Assembly (NCBI GenBank): GCA_037074705.1
Contig: CM073593.1
Span: 59,933,501 to 59,997,500, forward strand
From: Zhengitettix transpicula
Lineage: Eukaryota; Arthropoda; Insecta; Orthoptera; Tetrigidae
Length of the DNA stretch: 64,000 bases
Direction: 5' to 3'
This document shows positions 36,306-48,200 of this stretch, in pieces. The position numbers and the translations under genes are program-made. Under the pieces are notes generated by a model. It saw only the letters and a program-made list of their open reading frames with translations, searched no databases and had not been told where the DNA came from. How positions within the stretch are numbered: the first letter of the stretch is position 1; each line of letters opens with the position of its first letter.

Positions 36306-37190
36306 ATGGTGCATAAAGCGGGAAAAAAAACACAAAAAAACGCTGCCACGTGGAGCGAGCGTGTCAATGATGGCGGCAGTATATTTGGCCACGGTGACGA
36401 CTATAGAAGTGCTCAATGCATAAAATACGCTTTTATATTTTATAATGCACTGTTGTGTATTCTTTTCAAAACACTGGCTCTTCCTGAGTTATTAGTAAAG
36501 ACAAATAGTATTTCAAATTCAAAAAAATATCTCTATTCACATTTATATTTTGGCACGTTATTATTTAAATGTGATTATTTTTACTTTTACGGAATAAAAC
36601 GGTTCTTTCGAAAATTGTATAAAAATCACTCCATCTTCTCTCCAGACGTTTCAACTACGTCCAGCATACAAAATCATTTTATATTATTTGACAGGAGAAG
36701 TAAAATTAATTTTCGTACTCCATATTTGTGTGAAAAAAAAAATCTGGCACCTGCAAATTAGGTCGATCGGGAATACACTTTATGGAAGCAGCGAGCCGTT
36801 GAAATTCCACGCAGGCAAAGTAATTCAATACCGCGGTGGCACTTTTTCCTGTCCCACGAAACTCCACGTTGAAAATTCGGGGATTGGGTGCAGGAGATAA
36901 ATGTTCAGGCGATATTTTAGCACGTGAGAAAAATCGCAGTAAAGCGTTGTAATAACGCCGGCGATCGAGGCCTGAATGGGCAGGCTTGCTGAGGGATAGC
37001 GGCCATCCTCGAGATGTATGGAGCATTCCATGGATATGGAGTATTTCTGGCCGCATATTACGGAGGCCTGACTACGTTGTTAGCAGTAGCAGAATCTGTA
37101 GACCGCGGCAGTGTAGAAACTTCAACCGTTATCCACATTCGCTTGGGGAATTATTCGGGGTTGATATCAAAATAGAGGTTTGAAGTGAAA
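36306..37190. other. Complex region with unsupported ORFs
   Basis: 36306-36760 is AT-rich and carries a 151-codon plus ORF with no recognisable domain. 36640-36670 contains a GAAACGTC-type motif on the minus strand (CTGGACGTAGTTGAAACGTC). 36770-37170 is a GC-richer island (TACCGCGGTGGCAC, GCCGGCGATCGAGGCCTG, GTAGACCGCGGCAGTG) with overlapping ORFs on both strands, a candidate regulatory or conserved non-coding element. Confidence 0.3.
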
Positions 37191-37714
37191 AAGGTTTCTA
37201 TCCATAACTTTCAACACAAATTATAAATTTTAAAAAAACTAATTACAAAAATTAAGTTGAGTGGAAATGCCTGGATCAATGGTACCAATTCTATGTAATA
37301 AATCAATTATAATTTACGGACGAAATTCACATAAAATTATGTAAATCTGTAAAATTAGTTTTAACTTTATGCATTCTGGCAAGCACATTAAAATTTATGC
37401 ACACTTTGATCCATGTCACACATCTGTCAATCGCTGTTTGTTTACTGCCACATAATTCTGTTATAGTAGATCAGAACAAAGTAAGTCCTTTATTCTCTTT
37501 CAAGTTGATTCTCAATTATCTAATAATTTTTTAATTTTTTGAAGTACATTATTATCGTTTCACTCGTTTTTTACTTTTATATTTTCCTATAATTTTCATT
37601 TGTCTACTTATTATTTAGTTATTTTAGTTAACATGTAATTTGCGTTATTTTAGTGGGTGTGTTGTCCTTTCTCGGCTGATGTACTTTTAAAAGTTGTCTA
37701 CGTTTCGTAGTTAT
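37191..37714. other. AT-rich stretch
   Basis: Nothing recognised. Confidence 0.5.
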
Positions 37715-37729
37715 AAAAATATTCAGATT

Positions 37730-38010
37730 CATATATTAACAAATAAACGAAGAATTACGTCAACGTTTCGTCCTCAATCTAGGACTTCATCAGACGTACA
37801 ATGGAGTAAATCATTTCTATACGTTACCAATTTCTTCTATAAATATTACTCAATTACGTTATATAAATAAATTTTGCTTGGAATTTCCAAGGCAATACCT
37901 TCAATTCTCATTGTAACCGAAATTTGGCATTTTACAGAAATTATTTCCTGATGACGTACTAGATTGAGTTAGAAACGTTGTGATAATTTTTATGTTTTTT
38001 GTTAATCAAT
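37730..38010. mobile_element. Inverted pair of hammerhead-like motifs
   Basis: Minus strand 37755-37796: GTCTGATGA, A, GTCCT, AGATTG loop, AGGAC, GAAACGTTG, the best hammerhead-like core in the window (complete CTGATGA, 5-bp stem II, GAAAC). Plus strand 37948-37980: CTGATGACGTACTAGATTGA then GTTAGAAACGTTG, sharing the CTAGATTGAG loop but with a broken stem. Outer flanks (TTTATTTGTTAAT and TTTTTTGTTAAT) extend the inverted similarity. No ORF. Confidence 0.55.
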
Positions 38011-40353
38011 TGTTTCTTTTAATTTGGCTATGTTCTTGCATTTGACCGTGCTTCACTGTATCTTGTTATCTGTATGCTTTGAGTTACATTTCACAGTAGA
38101 CGACTGGCGCAATCAATAAGTGTAAATATTCGTTTTACGTTTGGATTCAGTTTGCTCACTTTAATATGTTTTCTAATGTCCACACAAGAAGTAATTCGAT
38201 TGAAATAACAATTTCAGTATTTCGCCGGTTCCATTTTACGTAATCTCATACAAGTTAATTTTGTTACAATATTGTTCCCTTTTATATAATGGTATTAAAA
38301 GAATGAATCACTAAAATATTCCCGTTCCTGCAAGTATAAATAATTTTCCAGGTTTACAATAATTTTAAGATCTTTTTATTAGTTATCTATGCTCACAGAA
38401 ATGCTGCTAATTTCGAACTTGTAACTAACTACAAGTATAAATACATTTCTCGCTTAAGTATATGGTTTTTAAAGCATTCATTTTGGCACTTCCTCGTGAT
38501 TCTTGTATGTTTCCTTCTCCGGACGTATTTTGAGATATAACGAAATATACTGCCGGAAATCACGTCCGGTGAACCCCAAGACGCGTAGAATTCCAGGTAA
38601 AGTTCGTCTCAAGCAAAATGAAACACAATAAAAAGACTGATGCCAATGGCACTTTTATTTAGTGGACGAAATTTAAAAATTCATGAAAAAAAATTAAAAA
38701 AGGGCTTTTGATCAAAAGGACGCGTCGTGTTCTGCATTTTAGACAGGAAATCCGCAGATCCAATTTTTTCCCCTCTGTAAACCACAACTGTAAGGGATGT
38801 GACGGAATTAAAAAAGTGGTTACTCTCCCTGACATAAAAACTCCAAATGGAATTCAAATTCCCGTTCTGTTTTGCGGTTACGGATTACATTGATTTTATC
38901 ATTCTGGTGAAATAAAAAATGGAATATAAAGAAATAAAAAAGTTTGTAATGTTTCAGTTTATACGAGCAATGGACTTGCTGTGTCTTGATATATCTTTTA
39001 CTTTCATATATACAAGCGACTATTACATAATGACGTTAGAAACTGGAATCTAGTGTAGCCGAAACACTCATTAATAAATATGGCGAGTGTACATAATAAA
39101 TATTTGATCTAAGACAAATTCAAAATGCAACATGGGAAGAGAATATTATTAATAATATTTTCCTTCAATAATAAGATAAATTAATGACCTTGTTTTACAG
39201 AATATTTTATTCTATACAACGACATTTCAGTACCGTTTTATAATAATGTTTGTTATGTTTCTACGATAACAAAATGTTTTGTGATAAATGGTATTAAAAT
39301 ATTATAACTTCATTTTAAACATTATATTGTTTACATTTTAAGATAAACGAATAATAAGTAATAAATGTTATATACTTTTATGATTTGAAATATTGTTTGT
39401 TTTTACACGAATTATTACAAAAAAAATTGTGTTACCTTAGAAACACAACGAAAAACTTAATTAAAGAACAAGACGGTGTTGAAACGTCGTCGTGTTTAAT
39501 AAAGAATTATAAAATTTCTGTCGTTAATTTATTTGATTTAATAATTTTTATCTGAAATGAAATAGGAAGTTGTAGAACAATGTAGATTATCTGATTCGGT
39601 GCTCATTAATAATATACAGGAAATTCTGTCTTTCCTTACTAACAATAAATTGAAGTATCAACTGGCGAAAGTGAGGAAGCCAATTTTAAATACAAAAATC
39701 ATGGATGGATAATGATAGAAGTCCTGTTGGCTGAGACCTATTGGATATTAGAGATCAATGAATCAAATGTGAAAAAATGTCGAGGTGTCCTGATCATTTA
39801 GACAAAAATAAAAGTGTTACAGCTGTAACACACAAGTTTCACAAATATTATCAGAAATTCTAGCCTGTAATTTAGGTGATTTTTTAAAAATCTGACAGCA
39901 GACGTTAAATGTATGATGATAATAATAATAAATTTAGTAGTAACAATGAAATAATTGAACACTGTTTCATATTAATTTTCTCTGATAAACTACTGATTAT
40001 TTTTAACGTTGGTAGCGACATTTGCTAATTGTCCAGCCAGCAAATATTCAAATTCTACGTGACAAACCCTTTATCAATAGACAGCTGATAAACCTGCACC
40101 ATCAGTTAATGCTCACGCAGCAGCAATAGATTACTCGTATTATTGACACAAGATTCGCATGATTTCTGATTATCTGTTTAGTAAACAATTTTGTAATAAT
40201 GTACCCTTTAAAGCACACGAAAATCAGTAAATCAGTATACTCGCACATATTTGTTTGCATGTTTTAATTTGAATTTCACCTCCCATATCTTAGGTTTCAA
40301 CAAATATTTACCAACTATTATTTTTTTTTCAGGCACCTAACCACTTTGTTATA
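38011..40353. other. Mostly AT-rich stretch
   Basis: No gene recognised. CCGGACGT (about 38519) and ACGTCCGG (about 38563) form a short inverted repeat. A perfect 18-bp palindrome lies at 39814-39831. A partial GAAACGTCG motif lies at 39480-39498. A small complex patch lies near 40040-40150. Confidence 0.5.
39814..39831. repeat. Perfect 18-bp palindrome
   Basis: GTGTTACAGCTGTAACAC is its own reverse complement and includes a CAGCTG E-box at its centre. Confidence 0.9.
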
Positions 40354-41654
40354 CCACTGTGAACAAAAAGTAAGGTGAATTTATTTATAAAATATAAATT
40401 CTTTATTTATTCTTCCAAATCAATTTCATCCCCTTCAAAGTAATCCCCGACCGATAAAACGCACTTTTTCCAACGCTTTTTACAGTCCTCGAAACAGTCG
40501 GAATAGTCTTTTTCCGATATAGCCTACAAGACCTTCTTCGATTCGGTTTTTATCTCCTCAATCGTGTCAAAACGGCGTCCCCGCATCGGCCTTTTGAGTT
40601 TGCTGAATAGCCAGAAGTCGCACGGAGCCAAATCAGGCGAATACGGTGGTTGCGGAACGATATGAGTCGAGTTTTTGGCAAAAAAGTCGCGAAGAACCAA
40701 TGCAGTATGACATGGTGCATTATCGTGATGAAGGAACCAAGAGTTGTTCGCCAATAATTCCGGTGGTTTCAGACGAATAGCTTCACGCAAACGACGCATA
40801 TCGCTCAAATAATATTCTTTGTTGACAGTTTGGTCCGGCGGAAGGAATTCACAGTGCACCACACCACGATAATCAAATAAAACTGTCAACATGACCTTGA
40901 TTTTCGATCGACTTTGCCGTGGTCTTTTCGGTCTTGCTTCACCTTTTGCACGATATTCGCTGGATTGGTCGGCGGTTTCAGGGTCGTATGCGTAAATCCA
41001 AGTCTCGTCTCCAGTAATGATGCATTTCAAGTGGTTCTGATAGTCAGACAGCAAAGTTTCACACACATAATTTTTCCAAAAACTTGAGCGATTTTGGCAC
41101 CAATCGAGACTTTACGCGTTTGAGACACAAAACATTCTTCTAAATGGTTTGTGCTGAGCCAAATGATATTCCAACACTATCAGCGAGATCTCTAATTTTC
41201 CATCGACGATTTTCAAGCACCAAATCTTTGATTTTCTGGATGTGACCCTCGTCGGTAGACGTTGATGGTCGTCCAGAGCGCGGTTCGTCTTCAACGCGTT
41301 CTCGGCCCTCTTTGAACTCGTTGTACCACTTATAAACGTTTTCTTTGTGCCATAGTTTGATCACCAAAGGCCTTCCGCAACATTTTCAACGTGTCCGCAC
41401 AAGAATATTCGTTCCGCAAACAAAATTTGATGCACATTCTTTGCTCAACACAATTATCCATTGCAAAAATCGGAAAATTCACTTTTGGTTGTTTACAAAA
41501 ACACGTGTAACTCGGAGGTAATTAAACCTTTATAAAACAGACGCTTGGCAAATATTATAGACAGTCCTACCAACCTAGGGAAAAAAAATTACCTGCCTTC
41601 CTAATACCCGGGACTTTTAAATGACAATTTCACCTTACTTTTTGATCACATTGG
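40354..41654 (-). mobile_element. Mariner DNA transposon, decayed
   Basis: 1301 bp flanked by TA on both sides (40352-40353 and 41655-41656), the duplicated target of Tc1/mariner elements. Terminal inverted repeats of about 25 bp: left CCACTGTGAACAAAAAGTAA then GGTGAA, right (minus strand) CCAATGTGATCAAAAAGTAA then GGTGAA, two mismatches. The length matches the family's usual 1.3 kb. The interior is a single transposase pseudogene on the minus strand. With both ends intact it could have been mobilised in trans before decay. Confidence 0.95.
40407..41461 (-). pseudogene. Mariner transposase (D,D34D), broken
   Basis: Reads from ATG at 41459-41461 (MDNCVEQRMC) to a terminal ...FEGDEIDLEE at 40407, about 350 codons, the family's normal size. 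The N-terminal helix-turn-helix region, the linker DEPRSGRPSTS and the catalytic domain are recognisable. Catalytic aspartates lie in TGDETW, HHDNAPCH and SPDLAPCDFW; the second and third are separated by 34 residues, the mariner signature. Lesions: a frameshift between about 41333 and 41367; a stop at 41112-41114 plus a frameshift before 41066, in the region that normally carries the WVPxL motif; and a stop at 40524-40526. The intact family enzyme cuts and pastes at TA; this copy cannot encode it. Confidence 0.95.
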
Positions 41655-41656
41655 TA

Positions 41657-43040
41657 CCTCATGTTACACCTGCAGAGAAAGGACGAGCACAATATACACG
41701 CTGGATGTTTGAAATTAACCATGAATGTTATACTTTCTTCAAAAAAAGATATGAAAGTGAATAATCAGATTCAGAAAATAAAATTTTGACAGGAGCTGGA
41801 AATGAATCCCGGATCACCGCTTAGTAAGAGATTTGTTTATCCTTTATGTGTTAAATAGTCATTAACAAAAAACACCGGACTCATGAATTAAGGGGATGTT
41901 GGGCCGTACAGTAGAGACTACAGTAATTATCTAGGTTGTGTGTTTTCAAAAGTTACTGAGATCAAAAATACCCATAAATTTTGTAACTAACCCTCGTTAA
42001 TCTCGCTTTTTGGACGGTATATTCTGCTTTTCGTAAGCGGAAGCTGAAGTTGTCGGAATGATACTGGCATCCGCTCAATTGGTTGTGATTGCGTAGGTGG
42101 CCGCAAACGCTAATTTTAATATTGTGGCTTCATATCCACGAAAATTACATGCGTTGGACAATATATTCATGTATACCATTGGATTTATCCCTTTTCTGCT
42201 AAATTTTTGGAGTCTGCTAAAACTTTCTGCTTTCATTTTCAACAATGAATTAGGAATGTTTCCGACAGTCGGGCTCTCAGGCTTTCCTTAGGACGGGAGG
42301 AAATTCTCACAACAAACTAAGGCGTATAATAAAGACGACTTATATCATGCCTAAATAGCAAAAATAAAATATTAAATTAAACGCTTCTAAATGGAGCGTT
42401 ACAGTATATTTTCAGCTAAAATATTTTCTTACTTAGATTTGTTGCCTTTTTCTTTATTGCAGATTATCGAGAAATATAATAACTAATTGTCTTTTGTGTA
42501 ATGAGATGGTTTTCCAACAGAAAAAGATACCGAATACAATAAAGGATTTATTTTCAGACCAATCGCACCTGAAAACAGGAAATATTATCAAAAGTCCAAT
42601 TGTCAAATTTTAAAAAGATAAGCCAATATTCACACCTTATTCTCTTTCTCGTGCCCAAGGGCGTTTCTCGTCGAATTTCGAGTACGATGCGGGCAATTTT
42701 GACACAAAACTGTATACTGGAAATAATTCAAATTAGTACTAGTTTCTGAATATCAAAATCAAAAGGGAACGTCCATGAAACCATACTTTATCATAAGTGG
42801 TCATCAAAATTGTTTTTCTTCTTCTTTGACTATCTATTGATTTTAATGCGTACTTACTTCACTGTTGGCCCAACCATTTTCGATTATTACAGATGTAACA
42901 TACGTAAAAAATCAGCGTCTAATTTATTGTTGAACCAGTGTTCAATAATTAATATGGGCGATGCATTCATTTTACAGTTATGCCAAAGTTTTGATATTTC
43001 GTGGCTATGGGCTTAAAAAATAACTTATAGGAGATTGCAA
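41657..43040. other. AT-rich stretch
   Basis: No gene recognised. 41790-41830 (GAATCCCGGATCACCGC) resembles a decayed tRNA-like B box on the minus strand; weak. Confidence 0.45.
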
Positions 43041-43440
43041 GTAGAGGAATATTAGCGGATGGTTTGCCAAACCATATCTGTGACTCTACGAACTGCTGTT
43101 CAATAGTTTTAGTCGGTGTAGTTCATTTCATACCGGCACGAAACCGAGCGCAATATGCTAGCTCCGACTTGGAACCACTTCGCATCAGGATCGGAATACC
43201 CCATTCACATCCCCGGGGACTTCCGCACTGGAGTTGCATTATTGAGGAGCCGATCCTGGCAACAACGCTGCGGGAGTCGAAGCACTGACCGCGTTTCTCT
43301 CATTATCGGGAATGTGTCACAACGACGGACATTTGTGGCAGCTGGGGCGTGCTTTGTAACGTCAGTAAACAAAGTTAGAGGGCCTTATTCGTTACAAAGT
43401 AAAGATGGCAAAAAATTGGGTACTCAATTATGCCTGGAAA
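43041..43440. other. GC-richer island, candidate non-coding element
   Basis: Complex sequence (CATCCCCGGGGACTTCCGCA, GGAGCCGATCCTGGCAACAA, GCAGCTGGGGCGTGCTTTG). Overlapping plus ORFs of 74 and 100 codons have no recognisable domain. An exon cannot be excluded. Confidence 0.3.
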
Positions 43441-43836
43441 AGGAACCTGAGATATAATGGACGAATAGAATGTAAGAACCTAAATACATTCCGAGATGAA
43501 ATTTAATATTTAACCTTCGAATAAACTTTATTTTCGCCATTGACAAATTTATAAACAATTTGTATTGATTTATAGCTAATTAAATTAGAAAAATTTAACC
43601 TAATATGTTTCTTTAGTAATCAATAAATCATTCAATTCTTAAAAATATTAATCAACTCATATAATAAATATTGTATGACATTCATTATATTAATTTTATA
43701 ACTATCGTACGACAATTAGTAAGAAACCTTTATAATTAGTATTTATAGTTGAATTATTAAATTTTGTTTTATCTTGAATATGCTTTCATGGAGGGTTAAA
43801 TCGTGTATAATTTGTGACAGGGATTGCGACGCGTCA

Positions 43837-43864
43837 CGATGGTACATTTACGATGGTACATTTT
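43837..43864 (+). repeat. Two-unit 14-bp tandem repeat
   Basis: ACGATGGTACATTT twice in tandem, followed by a looser third GGTAC. Confidence 0.85.
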
Positions 43865-44179
43865 AATAATGGTACTAAATATATAAATGTAATCAAATAT
43901 ATATGATTAGCCAAACCGATAATGATGGCATCTGAATACTTAGTATACAATGTCACAAGATGGACGTTTATATGTATATATATTATACAAAGTCAAAAAC
44001 TCTTTAAAACATAATTTTTCAGCTGTTTTACCTTTTTATTAAAGTATTAATTAGAAGAATTTTAATTATTTTAATTTTAAAAATAAGTATGAAACAATAT
44101 CTGGCTATTTATAATAATATAAATAAATATACGACCTGGAGTCAGAAAAGTATAATGTTTATTAACAAAAACTATTAAT

Positions 44180-44222
44180 TTCACGACGTTTCCTTCCATT
44201 TTGCGACCTCAACAGCTTTGAT
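44180..44222 (-). ncRNA. Hammerhead-like motif (degenerate)
   Basis: Minus strand: GCTGTTGAGGTCGCAAAATG then GAAGGAAACGTCGTG. The position and wording of the CTGTTGA and GAAACGTCG boxes match the other sites; the stem is weak. Confidence 0.35.
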
Positions 44223-44315
44223 ATTTTTTAAATAATGTTGTATACAATTAACGAGGAACTTTAGGGACCTTGCCTGTTGTAACCAAAAATAAATATTGTC
44301 AATTAAAAGTATAGA

Positions 44316-44319
<4 letters not shown>

Positions 44320-44370
<51 letters not shown>
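44320..44370. repeat. (AT)n microsatellite
   Basis: About 25 AT units. Confidence 0.95.
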
Positions 44371-44372
<2 letters not shown>

Positions 44373-44470
44373 AATAACCTTTCTGAAGGGAGGCCGCCTA
44401 TTAATATTATTATATTATTTTAATTTTCTTTGCGTTAAAGTCCACGATGAATGAATACAACTATGAAAAA

Positions 44471-44632
44471 GAAAGATAGCCAATTCAGACAAAATACTAC
44501 ACAACGTTTCTCGGATCCTTGTTCCTTTCGTCAGGTGTTAAGAAGAGCCTAGAGAAACACAACTGCACTTGTCAATTGACAACACTCAAAATATAATAAT
44601 TATATTACATTTGTCGGAATTGGCTATCTTTC
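44471..44632 (-). mobile_element. Family H, copy 2: hairpin with hammerhead-like core
   Basis: Outer arms 44471-44493 (GAAAGATAGCCAATTCAGAC then AAA) and 44610-44632 are inverted repeats with one mismatch; weaker pairing continues outward. Inside, the minus strand reads CCTGACGAAAGGAACAAGGA then TCCGAGAAACGTTGTG. CTGANGA (N = C) and GAAACGTTG are intact, with a short GGA/TCC stem between. Downstream ACACAACTGCACTTGTCA is shared with the copy at 56837. No ORF. Confidence 0.6.
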
Positions 44633-44639
44633 TTATTCA

Positions 44640-45040
44640 TTATTTTCTATCCGACGTATTTTTTTTGATTTTAGTACAACTATGTTCGTTCGTTGCCAAG
44701 GAACGTGATCTCACTCTGTACAGTCGGTGGGATTAAGGCAGACACACCGACGATCTCCAAGATAATAGTTCCTCCTTTTAGATTGTATCCATGCGCAAGA
44801 GTCGACGATGTCGAAGAGGAAACGTGGGGCATCGCCAATCAGTCAGACTCTTTTCATGAATCTCATGTGCCTGTTCCTCCAGGCAAATAGGTGTATCAGG
44901 ATTTCTGCACCGTCAAGTACTCGATACTATATCACTGATTGTCTTAAAAGAGTCCCAATGACCTGTCGTGTCCGCATAAACGGCTGTATTGCCTTCATTA
45001 ATAGCGTAATTAACATAAGCCGGTAGTAAATTAATGCAAT
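44640..45040. other. Complex patch, no gene called
   Basis: Two overlapping plus ORFs (65 and 72 codons, 44693-45026) in moderately complex sequence, no recognisable domain. Confidence 0.25.
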
Positions 45041-45364
45041 ATTATTCTTAATACAAGTGCATTAACACTTATGCAGTATTTAGTAGTTAATTTGATATTC
45101 AAATTACTTATCAGTGCAATAAGAAACTACGAATGTTATTTAACTCTTGGTAAATTTGGTATAATTGATAATTTATTTTTTATTATCAAAGAGGTTATTT
45201 TTATAACGATCCTAAAATAATAGGCACAGTTGTCGTGAATGTTTAAATTATGTTTATTACGAGTAGGAGTATGCAATTAATTGCCATATGCATTACATTG
45301 TTTTTTAAAAAATAGATTTTATTTTCGGTTTCCAAATTTTAATCTACCATATGCATTTGTAAGT

Positions 45365-45735
45365 GATTAAGTTTTTGACGAAGTAGTCTGAGTGAGTGAG
45401 TTGAGTTGAGGTGACCACTCTGGCGGATCAGATATATGAGGAACGTCTGCACAGAGACAGTCTCCGTCAGGGTCGGCTGTTGTCTCCGCATACAATCGAT
45501 AAACATCAAATAAAATATGGTGGGCCGTTGCTAGGGACAACGGAGACCAAACAATGAGCTGTAGGAAGCTACAGGTGAGTGAGTGCGCCCTCACGTCTGT
45601 GCATTGCCCTCGAAGGAGAATCGAAATCAATAAGTGAAGCTGCGCAATATTGGCATGCTTCAGGTACCAAACCACGCGATTGTGCTGTGGAACGAAAGGT
45701 ATACACACACACACGCTGTTGAAACTCACAATTTA
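45365..45735. other. Complex unclassified segment with 120-codon ORF
   Basis: GC-richer sequence starting with reiterated GAGTGAGTTGAGTTGAGG and ending in a short ACACAC run. The minus ORF 45367-45729 (120 codons) is the longest non-transposon ORF in complex sequence but contains no recognisable domain. It could be a mobile element end, an exon or chance. Confidence 0.25.
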
Positions 45736-46760
45736 CGTTTGTTAAAACTCAACTTTCTTTCATCCGACACTTGATGTAAAATCACGACCTTATGGCCGTT
45801 AATTATTATCAACCTCTATATAAGTTAATTTACTTAGCTGAAATACAAATATGGATTTCAAAACTATACGTTTATCAGAGTTACAAATAATAAATTCTAG
45901 CTTGTAAAAGGCTGTGTGAAAAAGGTATGAGTCAAAGTTACTACGAAAGCAATCATTCGGAAAACGAGATAATTTTTATTATTATTAATAAAAAATAGTT
46001 CAGTATTTAAAGTTATCGTAAAGAAGGTGAACATTAAGAAGTTCAACAAAGTCTTAATATTATTTTTCTCAAAATGAACAATTTGCAGATAGACATTGAA
46101 ATATTGCTTATTTAGGCACTTCAAGGTTCATAACGATCGGGGCATTTGGCGAATGTTTGTTGCATGGAAAAGAAAATTAACAAGGAGAAATAAGTCCTAA
46201 TTACTTCTGTAGAAAAGACAGACAACCAAATTAAAATTAGTGGAGCCTGCGCGGCAACAATAGTCACAGATTTCAATGCGAAAACTTTCCTTCGCTCTTC
46301 TTTAGTGTGCTCGAGGGCTTAAGCTCGAAACCCAATTATTTAATACTTTTTCTTTGTACTGAAAACGATAGTGTAAATTCAGAAAGAATCAGTTAATGAA
46401 AGCGATTTAAAAATTAGGCCAGTTAAAGTTTAATGAAGCGAAAAGAAAACAATTGACCGAGTCGGATTTTAAAATTTAACGCCAGTGGTGGAGTTTCATT
46501 CAGAAATTATCGGCTGTTGTTCCACTGTCTCATTTGGAGAAGTCAACCAGTAACCGGAGATAAAGAAATTTTATGCAGCAACCTTAATAAATTAATTGTA
46601 TAATAAAAGAATTCTTTTTAGAGAATTAATTGTTGAGTATTTAAGATGTCACACTACGCTGTTTTTTGTGTGTAATAAAGCACACAAACAGCTCCTGAAA
46701 TTGTATTCGGGTTTTCTATAACTTTAAAATGAAAAATTTAAGTCTGATTGAAATAAGGAA

Positions 46761-46835
46761 GTCAGACAAAAGAAGTGATAATATAAATACCACGCAATTA
46801 CTTCGTCTGTATTTGGCTGTCTTTCTTATTATTTT
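46761..46835 (-). mobile_element. Family H, copy 3: core deleted
   Basis: GTCAGACAAAAGAAGTGATA then ATATAAATACCACGCAATTA matches the left part of other copies. Then, instead of the CTGANGA/GAAAC core, the sequence passes directly to TTTGGCTGTCTTTCTTATTA, which matches the right arm of copy 2. An internal-deletion derivative. Confidence 0.45.
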
Positions 46836-47259
46836 TATTACTTTAATTATGAAACTGACGTATAAGAATAATGTAGAGATCAAGCGTCTGTTGATAATGA
46901 TAGTGAAGACGAAAATGCGTAACTAAAAAAAATAATAAAAAAATAAAAATACATAAAAATAATAATAATATAGAAAATCGAATGTCACGCATTACTATAA
47001 TAGTGTACAATCATACAAGCGTAGAAATTATGGATTTTTATGTGCGAAGACAATTATCTCAACTATTCGTACAGTTACTTTTATTTTATATGCTACTTAA
47101 AAAATTAATTATTGTCACAGAGAAAAGTCTTGAAGCCAAATAAATATAATATAAAGTGTTTCACGTTCAAACTAGAAGAAGCAGATGAATTTTGAAGAGC
47201 AAACGAAGCAGATTTATTTTTTGCCACCGAGTTTAAAATAAATGGGGACAGTTTTATTT

Positions 47260-48070
47260 GATTAATAGGTCGTGATCCTTTGGCCGCATGCCTAATAGAT
47301 TCTTCAGCTGTTGTTCCACAACTACCAATTTAACTTGGGGGAAGCTTGAAGTGCCGAATGGAGTTATCGTTCACATTGAATCACAGCTGACGGTCTGTGA
47401 CTCGGGAAACTCGTTATTTATATAAAATTATCCCTTAATTAAGATGTAAGGTCGTACGAGAACTCCACTAACTCGTGTAGATTTTTTTTACTATTACGTT
47501 GCGTGTATAACGAAAATAAAAACTGTCCCATGCGTCATCCAGAGGAGCCATCACCGGTCCACGTGTGCGTCAATCTAACAAGATGGATCATCAACGATCC
47601 AATTTCGATTAAAATCGGACAAAAACTGTAACCAAAAAATTTATAATCACAATTTTTTCCTGTAAAATACTTTTATAAATTTCCATTATATGCGGTGTTA
47701 CTTCGAAAAATTGTTTTATAACCATAAATACTTGATGAAAAATAAGTTTCATAAACGTAATAATAAATTTGAAGTCGGAGAAATTGTAACGTTTTTCAGT
47801 AAATTTAGGTGATATAAATATTTAAAAAGTCTGCAGTCAAGCGTCTTGAGCACAAATATGTTAATTATTTTTTTAAAAAATTTTCAAAGTTCATTTGTGC
47901 AACCTGTTTCTGCCTTAATAATGCGAATCTGAAAAAACTGTGTGTATAAAAAACATGAATTTGTGATGCCACATTTAATATAAAATCAACTTATTGTATT
48001 CGGCGCATGAGTATCTGAGTCGCGGGACATCAAGAGATGAAAAACAGCTGACGGCGAACTTTAACATTAA
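47260..48070. other. AT-rich with small complex patches
   Basis: Richer patches at 47270-47440, 47520-47600 and 48000-48060. No gene or repeat family recognised. Confidence 0.35.
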
Positions 48071-48140
48071 CATTGAACTTTCTATAATATAATTCAAACA
48101 CTAATTAACTTAAAAAATAATTTATATTATTATATTTAAT

Positions 48141-48147
<7 letters not shown>

Positions 48148-48190
<43 letters not shown>
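48148..48190. repeat. (AT)n microsatellite abutting an R1 tail
   Basis: About 20 AT units leading through TTTATTTATTT directly into the R1 3' end at 48201; on the element strand this is an A-rich tail running into a TA repeat. Confidence 0.95.
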
Positions 48191-48194
<4 letters not shown>

Positions 48195-48200
48195 TTATTT

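Noticed and set aside
36306..36761. 151-codon plus-strand ORF, the longest in the window outside the mariner
   Set aside because: Composition of translated AT-rich DNA with Lys/Phe/Tyr/Asn runs, no domain, and it overlaps unrelated ORFs; no splice or promoter evidence.
45535..45552. RFX X-box-like GTTGCTAGGGACAAC
   Set aside because: Spacing of the half-sites is one base off the usual motif, and a single match in 64 kb is not informative.
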